A program made the position numbers and the translations under genes. A DNA stretch of 15,327 bases from UBA668 sp041178405 (lineage in GTDB: Bacteria; Actinomycetota; Acidimicrobiia; Acidimicrobiales; Ilumatobacteraceae), in NCBI GenBank assembly GCA_041178405.1, contig JBEGVK010000144.1:1-15327 (forward strand). Direction: 5' to 3'. The notes beneath the pieces are model-generated. The model worked only from the letters and a program-made list of their open reading frames with translations, did no database searches and was not told the origin of the DNA. Shown here in pieces: positions 1-7,823 of this stretch; the first letter of the stretch is position 1; each line of letters starts with the position of its first letter.

Positions 1-424
1 GCTGCAAGGGGCTGCCCTGGTCCGTCTGGTCGGGGAAGCGCTGCGAGAACAGCGCGAAGCCGAGGTCGCCGTTGAAGTAGCCGGCCACGACGCGCTGCCT
101 GAAGGGGAGCCCCACGAACGACTTCCGGGCGGCCGCAGCAAAGATGACGAATCGCAGGTTTACCAGTGCTGCGGTCACCCAGACGATGGGAAGCGGCGTG
201 CCGACGACGAGCAGCGGCAGGGTGGCGAGCTGCGCTGAGCCGGCATACACGATGAGCGTCATCAGCACCGAGGGCCACACGCCGAGTCCGGCATTCACCA
301 TCGCCACGCCGGTCACCACGCCCCACACTGCGATGGCGATCGCCACGGGTCGCATGGCGCGCCGGCCCTCGCGCAGCCCAGCGGGGTCGAGCGGCGGCAG
401 GAGTCCGAGCGGATCGAGACTCAT
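1..424 (-). CDS. azlC: AzlC-family branched-chain amino acid exporter, N-terminal part (truncated by window edge)
   Basis: Reading the minus strand from the ATG at 424-422 gives 141 codons that run off the left edge. The translation starts MSLDPLGLLPP and continues through a hydrophobic segment (AIAIAVWGVVTGVAMVNAG), then VWPSVLMTLIVYAGSAQLA and a later VNLRFVIFAAAARKSF. The AGSAQ motif and the N-x-RF segment followed by a basic residue are typical of AzlC, the large inner-membrane subunit that works with the small AzlD subunit to export branched-chain amino acids such as azaleucine. The C-terminal part and any azlD would lie outside the window to the left. No clear Shine-Dalgarno precedes the ATG, so the start is the best available, not proven. 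The gene is divergent from the MFS gene, with 88 nt between them. Confidence 0.8.
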   Translation of the reverse strand, partial: MSLDPLGLLPPLDPAGLREGRRAMRPVAIAIAVWGVVTGVAMVNAGLGVWPSVLMTLIVYAGSAQLATLPLLVVGTPLPIVWVTAALVNLRFVIFAAAARKSFVGLPFRQRVVAGYFNGDLGFALFSQRFPDQTDQGSPLQ

Positions 425-512
425 GCGTCGGCGATGCGGAGGGATCGGCGTGCCGACGGAGCTCACCTCGGCATGATGGCCCGTCCGGCATCGCTCGCCA
501 TAGTCTTCGCCG
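425..512. promoter_or_regulatory. Divergent intergenic region between azlC and the MFS gene
   Basis: These 88 nt separate two divergently transcribed starts and must contain promoters for one or both. I see no convincing -35/-10 pair and no strong Shine-Dalgarno on either side, so only the location is supported. Confidence 0.3.
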
Positions 513-1865
513 GTGCCGACCCCCGGAACTGCGAGCCGAGTACGCCTCGGATGGAACTATCGCAAGCTGTACGCGGCGACGGCGCTGTCGAATGTCGGCG
601 ACGGCATGGCCGGTATCGCCTACCCGTGGCTGGCCACGGCCACCACGCGCAATCCGCTGCTCATCGCCGTCATCGCCGCTGCGCAGCGGCTTCCATGGCT
701 GCTGTTCACCCTCCCGGCCGGGGTGATCACCGACCGGGTCGACCGCCGCAAGGCGATGGTGGCTACCGACGCGATCCGCGGCGTGCTCACGCTCCTCGTC
801 GCCGTGGCGGTGCTGAGCCGCGAGGCGCTGCTGCCGGCACCTGACGCCGTCGATTCTGTGCAGGGCACCCGCGTCGACGTGTACGTCATGCTGCTCGTGG
901 CAACGCTGCTGCTGGGCTGCGCAGAGGTGCTGCGCGACAACTGCGGGCAGACGTTCATGCCGTCGATCGTGGCTCCCGAGCATCTCGAGCGGGCGAATGG
1001 CCGCATGTGGAGCATCGAGTCGGTCGCCAACACGTTCATCGGCCCGCCGATCGGCTCGCTGCTCCTCGTGTCGGCGTTCTCGCTGCCGTTCTTCGTCGAT
1101 GCCGGCTCGTTCTTCGTCTCTGCCGCCCTCCTCATGCTGATTCCGGGCACGTTCCGTGCTGCCCGTCCCGAGCTGGAGGGTGACCGGCCGTCGTGGATCA
1201 CCGACGTACGCGAAGGGGTCCGGTGGCTTCGAGGCCATCGGCTGCTGTGGTCGATGGCGATCATCCTCGGGCTGATGAACATGGCGAACATGATCTCGGG
1301 GGCGCTCTTCGTGCTGTTCTCGCAGGAGGTGCTCGGCGTCACTCCGCTCACGTTCACGCTGATGGGCTTCGGCTTCGCCGTCGGCGGCATCATCGGCGGC
1401 TATGTGGCCCCGTGGATGTCGCGCACCTTCGGCAGCGGCACATGCCTCGCACTCACCCTCGCCTCGGCGATGGTGATGCAGACCACAGTCGGGTTCCTCT
1501 CGTCGTGGCCGGTGGTCACTGCGGTCGTGCTCGTCGGCACGCTGCTCGGCAGTTCGTGGAATGTCATCACCGTGAGCCTGCGCCAGACGATCATCCCGTC
1601 GCATCTCCTCGGCAGGGTGAACAGCGTGTATCGGTTCTTCGCGTGGGGAATGATGCCCATCGGCGCTGCGATCGGCGGCGCGCTGGTGGTCGTCGTCGAC
1701 CGGTTCGCCTCTCGTGAGACCGCGCTGCGGTCGGTGTGGTGGGTCGACGGACTCGTGCACGCAGGTCTCCTGGTAGCAGGGCTGCGTCTCCTCACCACCG
1801 AGCGCCTCGAGTCGGCACGTGCAGCCGCGCTCGAAGCACGTGACGGGACCGCGTCGCCGGCATGA
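513..1865 (+). CDS. Major facilitator superfamily transporter (MFS_3/EntS-like)
   Basis: 450-residue polytopic inner-membrane protein. The first membrane segment begins near residue 20 (YAATALSNVGDGMAGIAYPW). The loop at residues 70-80 reads GVITDRVDRRK, a very good match to the MFS motif A (GxxxDRxxRRK) between helices 2 and 3. About twelve hydrophobic segments follow with the usual central break near residues 215-245 (RPSWITDVREGVRWLRGHRLL), which is the linker between the two six-helix halves. The pattern with an amphipathic linker ending in EGVRWLRGHRLL resembles the MFS_3 group (EntS and drug or siderophore exporters). The GTG at 513 is the only start codon in frame before the first helix, but it lacks a good Shine-Dalgarno. 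The substrate cannot be read from the sequence. Its stop overlaps the start of the AlkB gene, so the two are probably co-translated. Confidence 0.87.
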   Translation: MPTPGTASRVRLGWNYRKLYAATALSNVGDGMAGIAYPWLATATTRNPLLIAVIAAAQRLPWLLFTLPAGVITDRVDRRKAMVATDAIRGVLTLLVAVAVLSREALLPAPDAVDSVQGTRVDVYVMLLVATLLLGCAEVLRDNCGQTFMPSIVAPEHLERANGRMWSIESVANTFIGPPIGSLLLVSAFSLPFFVDAGSFFVSAALLMLIPGTFRAARPELEGDRPSWITDVREGVRWLRGHRLLWSMAIILGLMNMANMISGALFVLFSQEVLGVTPLTFTLMGFGFAVGGIIGGYVAPWMSRTFGSGTCLALTLASAMVMQTTVGFLSSWPVVTAVVLVGTLLGSSWNVITVSLRQTIIPSHLLGRVNSVYRFFAWGMMPIGAAIGGALVVVVDRFASRETALRSVWWVDGLVHAGLLVAGLRLLTTERLESARAAALEARDGTASPA

Positions 1866-2566
1866 GCGACGCGCGCATCGACCTGCTCATCGACCGGCGC
1901 GCAGCGGTGCAGCGGATCGAGCTCGACAGCACGTCGTGGGTCGATCTCGTGCGGGGCTTCGTGCGCGAGCCTGCCGAGGTGCTCGGCCGGGTGCTCGGCG
2001 AGGTGCCCTTCGCCCAGTACGAGGTGCTCCGCTACGACCGGTACGTGCCCGAGCGGCGACTCGGTGCCACCATTCGGCCAGATGCCGACCCGCTCGTGCG
2101 GCAGGTCGACATGCACCTGCGTGCCGCCTATCGACAGCAGTTCGACGGCGCCGTGGCGATGCTGTACCGCAACGGCGACGACTTCCAAGGCCTGCACAGC
2201 GACCGCGAGATGCGCTGGCTCGACGACACGCGCATCGCCATCGCCGTGCTCGGCGTCCGGCGTCCCTTCGTGCTGCGGCCACGCGGGTCGTGGCAGGCGG
2301 CCGCTGCCGAGCGCGTCCCGGCGGGCAGCGGGTCTGACGACATCGTGCTGATGCCAGGCGAGGGTGACCTGCTGGTGATGGGTGGCCGCTGTCAGGCCGA
2401 CTGGCTGCACGGCGTGCCGGCGGCGGCGGCGAGCGAGCCGCGTGTCTCGCTCACCTGGCGATGGACGTCGCGCCGGGGACGTCCCGACACGTCGCCGGGC
2501 TACTTCGAGGGCCGGCAGTTCAGCGATGCACCCCGTCGGCGGGGGCATCGGCGCAGTCCTGGCTGA
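1862..2566 (+). CDS. alkB: AlkB-family 2-oxoglutarate/Fe(II)-dependent dioxygenase
   Basis: 234-residue cytosolic protein with the AlkB jelly-roll signature. The iron ligands are visible: H112 and D114 in the segment LYRNGDDFQGLHSD, and H183 in QADWLHGVP. The 2-oxoglutarate-binding motif is RVSLTWR with R194 and R200, matching the family RxNxTxR except that the Asn is a Ser. The segment AIAVLGVRRPFVLRPRG corresponds to the conserved strand after the HxD motif. Family members remove methyl groups from N1-methyladenine and N3-methylcytosine in DNA or RNA by oxidative demethylation, releasing formaldehyde. The ATG overlaps the TGA of the MFS gene as ATGA, implying translational coupling. The length fits the short AlkB proteins of Actinobacteria and Proteobacteria. 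The exact substrate (DNA, RNA or protein) is not determinable. Confidence 0.88.
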   Translation: MSDARIDLLIDRRAAVQRIELDSTSWVDLVRGFVREPAEVLGRVLGEVPFAQYEVLRYDRYVPERRLGATIRPDADPLVRQVDMHLRAAYRQQFDGAVAMLYRNGDDFQGLHSDREMRWLDDTRIAIAVLGVRRPFVLRPRGSWQAAAAERVPAGSGSDDIVLMPGEGDLLVMGGRCQADWLHGVPAAAASEPRVSLTWRWTSRRGRPDTSPGYFEGRQFSDAPRRRGHRRSPG

Positions 2567-2661
2567 CCTGTTCCGCTCTGCGGAATTCTTGGGACGGTCG
2601 TGCCGGAAAAGGGTCCCAATGCGGTCGACTGGCATGGGGTGCCGTCCTAACATGAGGGGCC
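2567..2661. promoter_or_regulatory. Probable promoter region of the formate dehydrogenase operon
   Basis: 95 nt between the AlkB gene and the first FDH gene. It holds a 7-bp inverted repeat (listed separately) and a TAACAT hexamer at 2648-2653 that fits an actinobacterial -10 (TAnnnT), with no good -35. If the hexamer is used, transcription would begin next to the TTG start. A GAGGGG at 2654-2659 is a weak, closely spaced ribosome site, so these two readings compete. Confidence 0.3.
2589..2619. repeat. Inverted repeat TTGGGAC-17 nt-GTCCCAA upstream of the FDH genes
   Basis: Perfect 7-bp arms at 2589-2595 and 2613-2619 are separated by 17 nt, so the centres of the arms are 24 nt apart. It lies 43 nt before the FDH start and just after the AlkB stop. 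It could be an operator for a dimeric regulator or the stem of a weak terminator for the MFS-AlkB pair; there is no T-run after it. Confidence 0.4.
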
Positions 2662-4767
2662 TTGAGCGCATCCTCGACCTCCCCTGACGCGTCATCGAAC
2701 GGACACCGCCCCGACGGGGCGCTGGCCGCCGGTCTCGCCACCGAGCTCGAGTCGATCGTCGGCGAGCATGCCCGCATCCGCGGCGGCCTCCTGCCCGCCC
2801 TGCACGCCGTGCAGCAGCGCGCCGGTTACGTGCCCGAGGCGCTCATCCCGGTGCTGGCCGATGCGTTCAACATCGGGGTGGCCGAGGTGCACGGCGTCAT
2901 CAGCTTCTACCACGACTTCCGCACGGCGCCGCCGAAGGGCCCCGTGATGCAGGTCTGCCGCGCCGAGGCGTGCCAGGCGCGCGGCGGCCGTGAGGTGTGG
3001 GAGTCGGCACATGCCGCCGCCGAGGGCGAGGGCATCGAGGTGCTCGAGGTGTTCTGCCTCGGCAACTGCGCCAACGGCCCTGCGGTGCTCATCGACGGGC
3101 ATCTGCACTCGAATGTCGACGCATCCGACATCGTCGGCCTCGTCAGCGTCACCGCCCGACGCCGTGCGGTCATCGCAGAGAGCATCCCCACCGAGGGCGT
3201 GGCACCCGACGACACGGTGGTGTACGTGCCTCGCGATGCGGCGGCACGCGCTGCCGGCGCCGATGAGGTGGCTGCCGCACTGGCCGTGAAGCCCGGCATC
3301 CGGGTGGTGCGCAATGGATCGCGCGGGATGCTGTGGCTCGAGCCGATGATCGAGGTCGTCACGCCAGAGGGGCGTATTGCCTACGGGCCGGTGCATGTCG
3401 ACGATGTCGACTCTCTCGTCGCCGCCGATCTCCGTGCCGCCGGCGAGCATCCACTGCGCCTCGGACCCACCGAGCAGTTGCCGTGGATGCAGCGCCAGCA
3501 GCGCGTCACATTCCGCCGCGTCGGCGTGATCGACCCGGTCGATCCCGACGACTACGCCGCCCACGGCGGCATCGCCGGACTGCGCCGGGCGCTCTCGATG
3601 TCGCCCACAGACGTTGTCGCTGAGATCACCGACAGCGGCCTGCGTGGCCGTGGCGGTGCGGCATTCCCCACGGGAATCAAGTGGCGCACCGTGCTCGACG
3701 CCCCCGGCGACGAGAAGTACATCGTCTGCAATGCCGACGAGGGCGACAGCGGCACGTTCGCCGATCGGATGCTGATGGAGGGCGATCCGCTCACGCTCAT
3801 CGAGGGCATGGTCATCGCCGGCTGGGCGGTAGGCGCACACGATGGCTACATCTACGTGCGCAGCGAGTATCCCGATGCCATCACGGCGCTCTACCAGGCC
3901 GTGGCCGCCGCCGAGGCTCGAGGCTGGCTCGGCGACAGCGTGCTCGGCAGTGGATTTGCGTTCCGCATGCACGTGCGGGTCGGCGCAGGCGCCTACATCT
4001 GCGGCGAGGAGACGGCACTGCTCGAGAGCCTCGAAGGCCGCCGCGGTGTCGTGCGTGCCAAGCCGCCGCTGCCCGCCCTCGAAGGCCTGTGGGGCAAGCC
4101 CACCGTGGTCAACAACGTGCTCAGCCTCGGCAGCGTGCCGGCAATCCTCGCCGACGGTGCCGCCGCCTACGCCGCCCTCGGAACCGGCCGCAGCCGCGGC
4201 ACGCAGGTGTTCCAGCTCGCCGGCAACATCAAGCGGGGCGGCATCGTCGAGACGGCGTTCGGCATCTCACTCGGCGAGCTCGTCAACGACCTCGGCGGCG
4301 GGGTGCGCAGCGGATCGACGGTGCGCGCCGTGCAGGTGGGCGGCCCGCTGGGCGCGTACGTCCCAGCCGACCGACTCGACCTCGCAATGGACTACGAGAC
4401 CTTCGCAGCGGCCGACGCCATGGTGGGCCACGGCGGCATCGTGGTCTTCGGCGAATCGGTCGACATGCTTGCTCAGGCGAGATTCGCCATGGAGTTCTGC
4501 GCTGCCGAGAGCTGCGGCAAGTGCACGCCCTGCCGCATCGGCAGCACCCGTGGCGTCGAGCTGATCGACCGGATCGCAGCCGCCCGCGACTCGGGCGACG
4601 ACGCAAGCAGCCACATTTCCACGCTGCTCGACCTGTGCGAGGTGATGGCCGACGGCTCGCTGTGCGCGATGGGCGGCCTCACGCCGATGCCGGTACGCAG
4701 TGCGCTCACCCACTTCGCCGACGACTTTCACGGGCAGCCCCACGTGATGCAAGGAGCACGTCAATGA
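2662..4767 (+). CDS. fdsB: NAD-dependent formate dehydrogenase FdsG-FdsB fusion (diaphorase subunit)
   Basis: 701-residue cytosolic subunit that takes electrons from the Mo subunit and reduces NAD+ through FMN. Residues about 1-165 are a NuoE/FdsG thioredoxin-like [2Fe-2S] domain with ligands C99-x4-C104 and C132-x3-C136. Residues about 175-701 are FdsB/NuoF: a thioredoxin-like segment around 185-260, then the FMN/NADH fold with GLRGRGGAAFPTG at 326-338, CNADEGDSG from 356 and ICGEETALLESLEGRRG from 446, and a [4Fe-4S] site C618-x2-C621-x2-C624 with C668. Known FdsG and FdsB are separate proteins of roughly 175 and 520 residues, so this looks like a full-length head-to-tail fusion. The start is the TTG at 2662: no ATG or GTG in frame precedes the conserved NuoE region. 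The stop overlaps the next gene (ATGA). A Nuo subunit is unlikely because the partner gene is a formate dehydrogenase and no other nuo genes are present. Confidence 0.92.
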   Translation: MSASSTSPDASSNGHRPDGALAAGLATELESIVGEHARIRGGLLPALHAVQQRAGYVPEALIPVLADAFNIGVAEVHGVISFYHDFRTAPPKGPVMQVCRAEACQARGGREVWESAHAAAEGEGIEVLEVFCLGNCANGPAVLIDGHLHSNVDASDIVGLVSVTARRRAVIAESIPTEGVAPDDTVVYVPRDAAARAAGADEVAAALAVKPGIRVVRNGSRGMLWLEPMIEVVTPEGRIAYGPVHVDDVDSLVAADLRAAGEHPLRLGPTEQLPWMQRQQRVTFRRVGVIDPVDPDDYAAHGGIAGLRRALSMSPTDVVAEITDSGLRGRGGAAFPTGIKWRTVLDAPGDEKYIVCNADEGDSGTFADRMLMEGDPLTLIEGMVIAGWAVGAHDGYIYVRSEYPDAITALYQAVAAAEARGWLGDSVLGSGFAFRMHVRVGAGAYICGEETALLESLEGRRGVVRAKPPLPALEGLWGKPTVVNNVLSLGSVPAILADGAAAYAALGTGRSRGTQVFQLAGNIKRGGIVETAFGISLGELVNDLGGGVRSGSTVRAVQVGGPLGAYVPADRLDLAMDYETFAAADAMVGHGGIVVFGESVDMLAQARFAMEFCAAESCGKCTPCRIGSTRGVELIDRIAAARDSGDDASSHISTLLDLCEVMADGSLCAMGGLTPMPVRSALTHFADDFHGQPHVMQGARQ
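4751..4756 (+). promoter_or_regulatory. Ribosome binding site of the fdsA gene
   Basis: AAGGAG sits 7 nt before the ATG at 4764, inside the end of the fdsB coding region. It fixes the fdsA start and rules out the much longer open frame upstream. Confidence 0.7.
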
Positions 4768-7700
4768 CCCTCAGCCTGTCATTCTTCGAGAAGGACCTCG
4801 GCACGCCGGCGCCCGACCGAGCCGAGCGGACGCCGGCGCCTGCCACGGTCGAGGTCACCATCGACGGCCGTCGTGTCGCCGTGGCCGAGGGAACGTCGGT
4901 GATGCGCGCCGCTGCGCTCGCCGGTGTCGATGTCCCCAAGCTGTGCGCCACCGACTCGCTCGATCCCTTCGGCTCGTGCCGCCTGTGCCTCGTCGAGATC
5001 GACGGACGCCGGGGCACGCCGGCGTCGTGCACCACGCCGTGCACGCCCGGCATGTCGGTCACCACGCAGTCGCCCAAGCTCGAGCGCCTCCGCCGAGGCG
5101 TGATGGAGCTGTACATCAGCGACCACCCGCTCGACTGCCTCACCTGCGCCGCCAACGGCGATTGCGAACTGCAGGACATGGCCGGCGAGGTCGGCCTGCG
5201 CGAGGTCCGGTACGGCTACGAGGGCGAGAACCACCTCGGCCTCGGCAAGGACACCTCGAACCCGTACTTCACCTTCGACTCGTCGAAGTGCATCGTCTGC
5301 TCGCGCTGCGTGCGGGCATGCGAGGAGATCCAGGGCACATTTGCCCTCACCATCGAGGGCCGGGGCTTCGGTTCCCGGGTGGCGGCAGGATTCAAGGGCT
5401 CGTTCTTCGACAGCGCGTGTGTCAGCTGCGGCGCCTGCGTGCAGGCGTGCCCCACGGCCACGCTCACCGAGAACTCGGTCATCGAGCACGGCCAGCCCCG
5501 GCGCGAGGTGCTCACCACCTGCGCCTACTGCGGCGTGGGCTGCTCGTTCAAGGCCGAGCTGCAGGGCGAGCAGGTCGTGCGCATGACCCCCTACAAGGGC
5601 GGCGGTGCCAACGAAGGCCACTCGTGCGTGAAGGGTCGGTTCGCGTGGGGCTACGCCACGCACCCCGACCGCGTTCTCGAGCCGATGATCCGCGACTCGA
5701 TCGACGACGAGTGGCGCACCGTGTCGTGGGAGGAGGCGATCGCCTTTACGGCCTCGCGCCTGCAGGACATCCAGTCCCGCCACGGTCGCAATTCCATCGG
5801 CGGCATCACGTCGTCGCGCTGCACCAACGAAGAGGTCTTCGTGATGCAGAAGATGATCCGCACCGCCTTCGGCAACAACAACGTCGATACGTGCGCACGC
5901 GTCTGCCACTCGCCGACCGGCTTCGGCCTCAAGAACGCATTCGGCACCTCGGCCGGGACGCAGGACTTCAAGTCGGTCGAGCAGGCCGATGTGATCCTGC
6001 TCATCGGCGCCAACCCCACCGATGCCCACCCCGTCTTCGCCTCGCGCATGAAGCGCCGGCTCCGCGACGGCGCCAGGCTGATCGTGGTGGATCCCCGCCG
6101 GATCGACCTGGTGCGCACGCCCCATATCGAGGCGTCGCACTTCCTGCAGCTCACCCCCGGCACCAACGTGGCAGTCATCAACTCGATCGCCCATGTCGTC
6201 GTCACCGAGGGACTCATTGACGAGCGCTTCGTGCACGAGCGCTGCGAGCCAGCCGACTTCGCCGCCTGGGCCGAATTTGTCAGCCGTCCCGAGAACAGCC
6301 CCGAGGCAATGGAGGCGCACACGGGAGTGCCGGCCGCCGAGGTGCGCGCCGCTGCCCGCATGTATGCCACCGGCGGCAATGCAGCGATCTACTACGGGCT
6401 CGGCGTCACCGAGCACAGCCAGGGCAGCACGATGGTGATGGGAATGGCCAACCTCGCCATGGCCACCGGCAACATCGGCCGCGACGGCGTGGGCGTCAAC
6501 CCCCTGCGCGGCCAGAACAACGTGCAGGGCAGCTGCGACATGGGCTCATTCCCGCACGAACTGGCGGGCTACCGGCATGTCAGCGACGACGCCACCCGCG
6601 CCATGTTCGAGCAGCTGTGGGGCACGAGCATCCAGTCCGAGCCCGGTCTGCGCATTCCCAACATGCTCGATGCTGCTATTGACGGCCACTTCAAGGGCAT
6701 CTTCGTGCAGGGTGAGGACATCGCCCAGAGCGACCCCAACACCATCCACGTGATGGCGGCGCTCCGTGCGATGGAACTCGTCATCGTCCAAGACCTGTTC
6801 GTCAACGAGACGGCCAAGCTCGCCCACGTGTTCCTGCCGGGAACGTCGTTCCTCGAGAAGGACGGCACATTCACCAATGCAGAGCGGCGCATCAACAGGG
6901 TGCGGCCGGCGATGCGTCCCAAGCAGGGCAAGCAGGAGTGGCAGGCCCTGTGCGACGTGGCGACGGCAATGGGCGCGCCGATGCACTACGAGAATGCATC
7001 GCAGATCATGGACGAGATCGCCGCGCTCACGCCCACCTTCGCCGGTGTGAGCTTCGAGAAGCTCGACCGGGTGGGCAGCGTGCAGTGGCCGTGCAACGAG
7101 CAGTCCCCAGAAGGGACGCCGATCATGCACGAGCAGAAGTTCGTGCGCGGGCTCGGCAAGTTCACCGTCACGCCATATGTGGCCACCGAGGAGCGCGCCA
7201 CCCGCCGCTTCCCGCTGCTGCTCACCACTGGCCGCATCCTCAGCCAGTACAACGTCGGCGCGCAGACCCGGCGCACGCGCAATGTCGAATGGCACGGCGA
7301 GGACCTCCTCGAACTGCATCCCCACGACGCCGAGGAGCGCGGCATCCGCGACGGCGACGAGGTCACCCTCGCCAGCCGCGTCGGCACCACCACGATGCGC
7401 GCCGCCATCTCTGACCGCATGCCCCAGGGCGTGGTGTACACGACGTTCCACTACCCGGTCAGTGGTGCCAACGTGGTCACCACCGAGCACAGCGACTGGG
7501 CCACGAACTGCCCTGAGTACAAGGTGACAGCGGTGCAGGTGGCACCGGGACGCACGGCGGCCACGGTCGAGATCGACCATCCCGAGCACCGACTTGCCGC
7601 CTTGGTGCGCATGGCCAACCAGATCTCCCGCCAGCAGGCCGCCGACCCGACCCTCGACGCAGTGGCCGCCACCGCCAAGCATCTCGACACCTTCTGGGAG

Positions 7701-7802
7701 CACGACATGCGCGCCGATCTCGCGGCGGCGATCGATGCGGGAACTGCCACGGTCGACGACGTCGTCGTCGAGGCGATGTCGCGCCTGTCGGTCAGCGCCT
7801 GA
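4764..7802 (+). CDS. fdsA: Formate dehydrogenase catalytic subunit FdsA with a C-terminal FdsD-like domain
   Basis: 1012-residue molybdenum (bis-MGD) subunit oxidising formate to CO2. In order: a [2Fe-2S] domain with C61, C72, C75, C89; a NuoG-type His(Cys)3 site H121, C125, C128, C134; two ferredoxin [4Fe-4S] motifs (C176/C179/C182/C186 and C219/C222/C225/C229); a fourth [4Fe-4S] site C253-x2-C256-x3-C260 with C288; then the molybdopterin oxidoreductase domains and the dinucleotide-binding domain (LLLTTGRILSQYNVGAQTRR). The Mo ligand is cysteine, C381, followed by the catalytic H382 (DTCARVCHSPTG), so no selenocysteine machinery is needed. Residues about 940-1012 (HRLAALVRMANQI, then HLDTFWEHDMR) resemble FdsD, normally a separate delta subunit of about 70 residues. 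The start follows a good ribosome site and overlaps the fdsB stop. FdsC/FdhD, needed for cofactor sulfuration, is not nearby. Confidence 0.93.
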   Translation: MTLSLSFFEKDLGTPAPDRAERTPAPATVEVTIDGRRVAVAEGTSVMRAAALAGVDVPKLCATDSLDPFGSCRLCLVEIDGRRGTPASCTTPCTPGMSVTTQSPKLERLRRGVMELYISDHPLDCLTCAANGDCELQDMAGEVGLREVRYGYEGENHLGLGKDTSNPYFTFDSSKCIVCSRCVRACEEIQGTFALTIEGRGFGSRVAAGFKGSFFDSACVSCGACVQACPTATLTENSVIEHGQPRREVLTTCAYCGVGCSFKAELQGEQVVRMTPYKGGGANEGHSCVKGRFAWGYATHPDRVLEPMIRDSIDDEWRTVSWEEAIAFTASRLQDIQSRHGRNSIGGITSSRCTNEEVFVMQKMIRTAFGNNNVDTCARVCHSPTGFGLKNAFGTSAGTQDFKSVEQADVILLIGANPTDAHPVFASRMKRRLRDGARLIVVDPRRIDLVRTPHIEASHFLQLTPGTNVAVINSIAHVVVTEGLIDERFVHERCEPADFAAWAEFVSRPENSPEAMEAHTGVPAAEVRAAARMYATGGNAAIYYGLGVTEHSQGSTMVMGMANLAMATGNIGRDGVGVNPLRGQNNVQGSCDMGSFPHELAGYRHVSDDATRAMFEQLWGTSIQSEPGLRIPNMLDAAIDGHFKGIFVQGEDIAQSDPNTIHVMAALRAMELVIVQDLFVNETAKLAHVFLPGTSFLEKDGTFTNAERRINRVRPAMRPKQGKQEWQALCDVATAMGAPMHYENASQIMDEIAALTPTFAGVSFEKLDRVGSVQWPCNEQSPEGTPIMHEQKFVRGLGKFTVTPYVATEERATRRFPLLLTTGRILSQYNVGAQTRRTRNVEWHGEDLLELHPHDAEERGIRDGDEVTLASRVGTTTMRAAISDRMPQGVVYTTFHYPVSGANVVTTEHSDWATNCPEYKVTAVQVAPGRTAATVEIDHPEHRLAALVRMANQISRQQAADPTLDAVAATAKHLDTFWEHDMRADLAAAIDAGTATVDDVVVEAMSRLSVSA

Positions 7803-7823
7803 CGCGCCGCCTGCCGGTCAGGC
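7791..7823. terminator. Overlapping inverted repeats at the convergent gene ends (candidate bidirectional terminator)
   Basis: GCCTGAC at 7797-7803 and GTCAGGC at 7817-7823 are perfect 7-bp arms around a 13-nt loop and contain both stop codons of the convergent genes. A second hairpin, GTCAG-CGC-CTGAC at 7791-7803, uses the same middle arm, so the two are mutually exclusive. There is no T-run, so any termination would not be of the classic intrinsic type. The sharing arises partly because both proteins end in Ala-stop. Confidence 0.4.

Noticed and set aside
1400..2695. Minus-strand open frame of 431 codons across the MFS and AlkB genes.
   Set aside because: Spans two well-supported plus-strand genes and shows no domain.
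3681..4763. In-frame open sequence extending fdsA by about 360 residues upstream.
   Set aside because: It is arginine-rich shadow translation of fdsB in another frame; the ATG at 4764 has a good ribosome site and starts a normal-length FdsA.
4779..6416. Minus-strand open frame of 545 codons opposite fdsA.
   Set aside because: Shadow frame; plus strand encodes conserved Fe-S and Mo motifs throughout.
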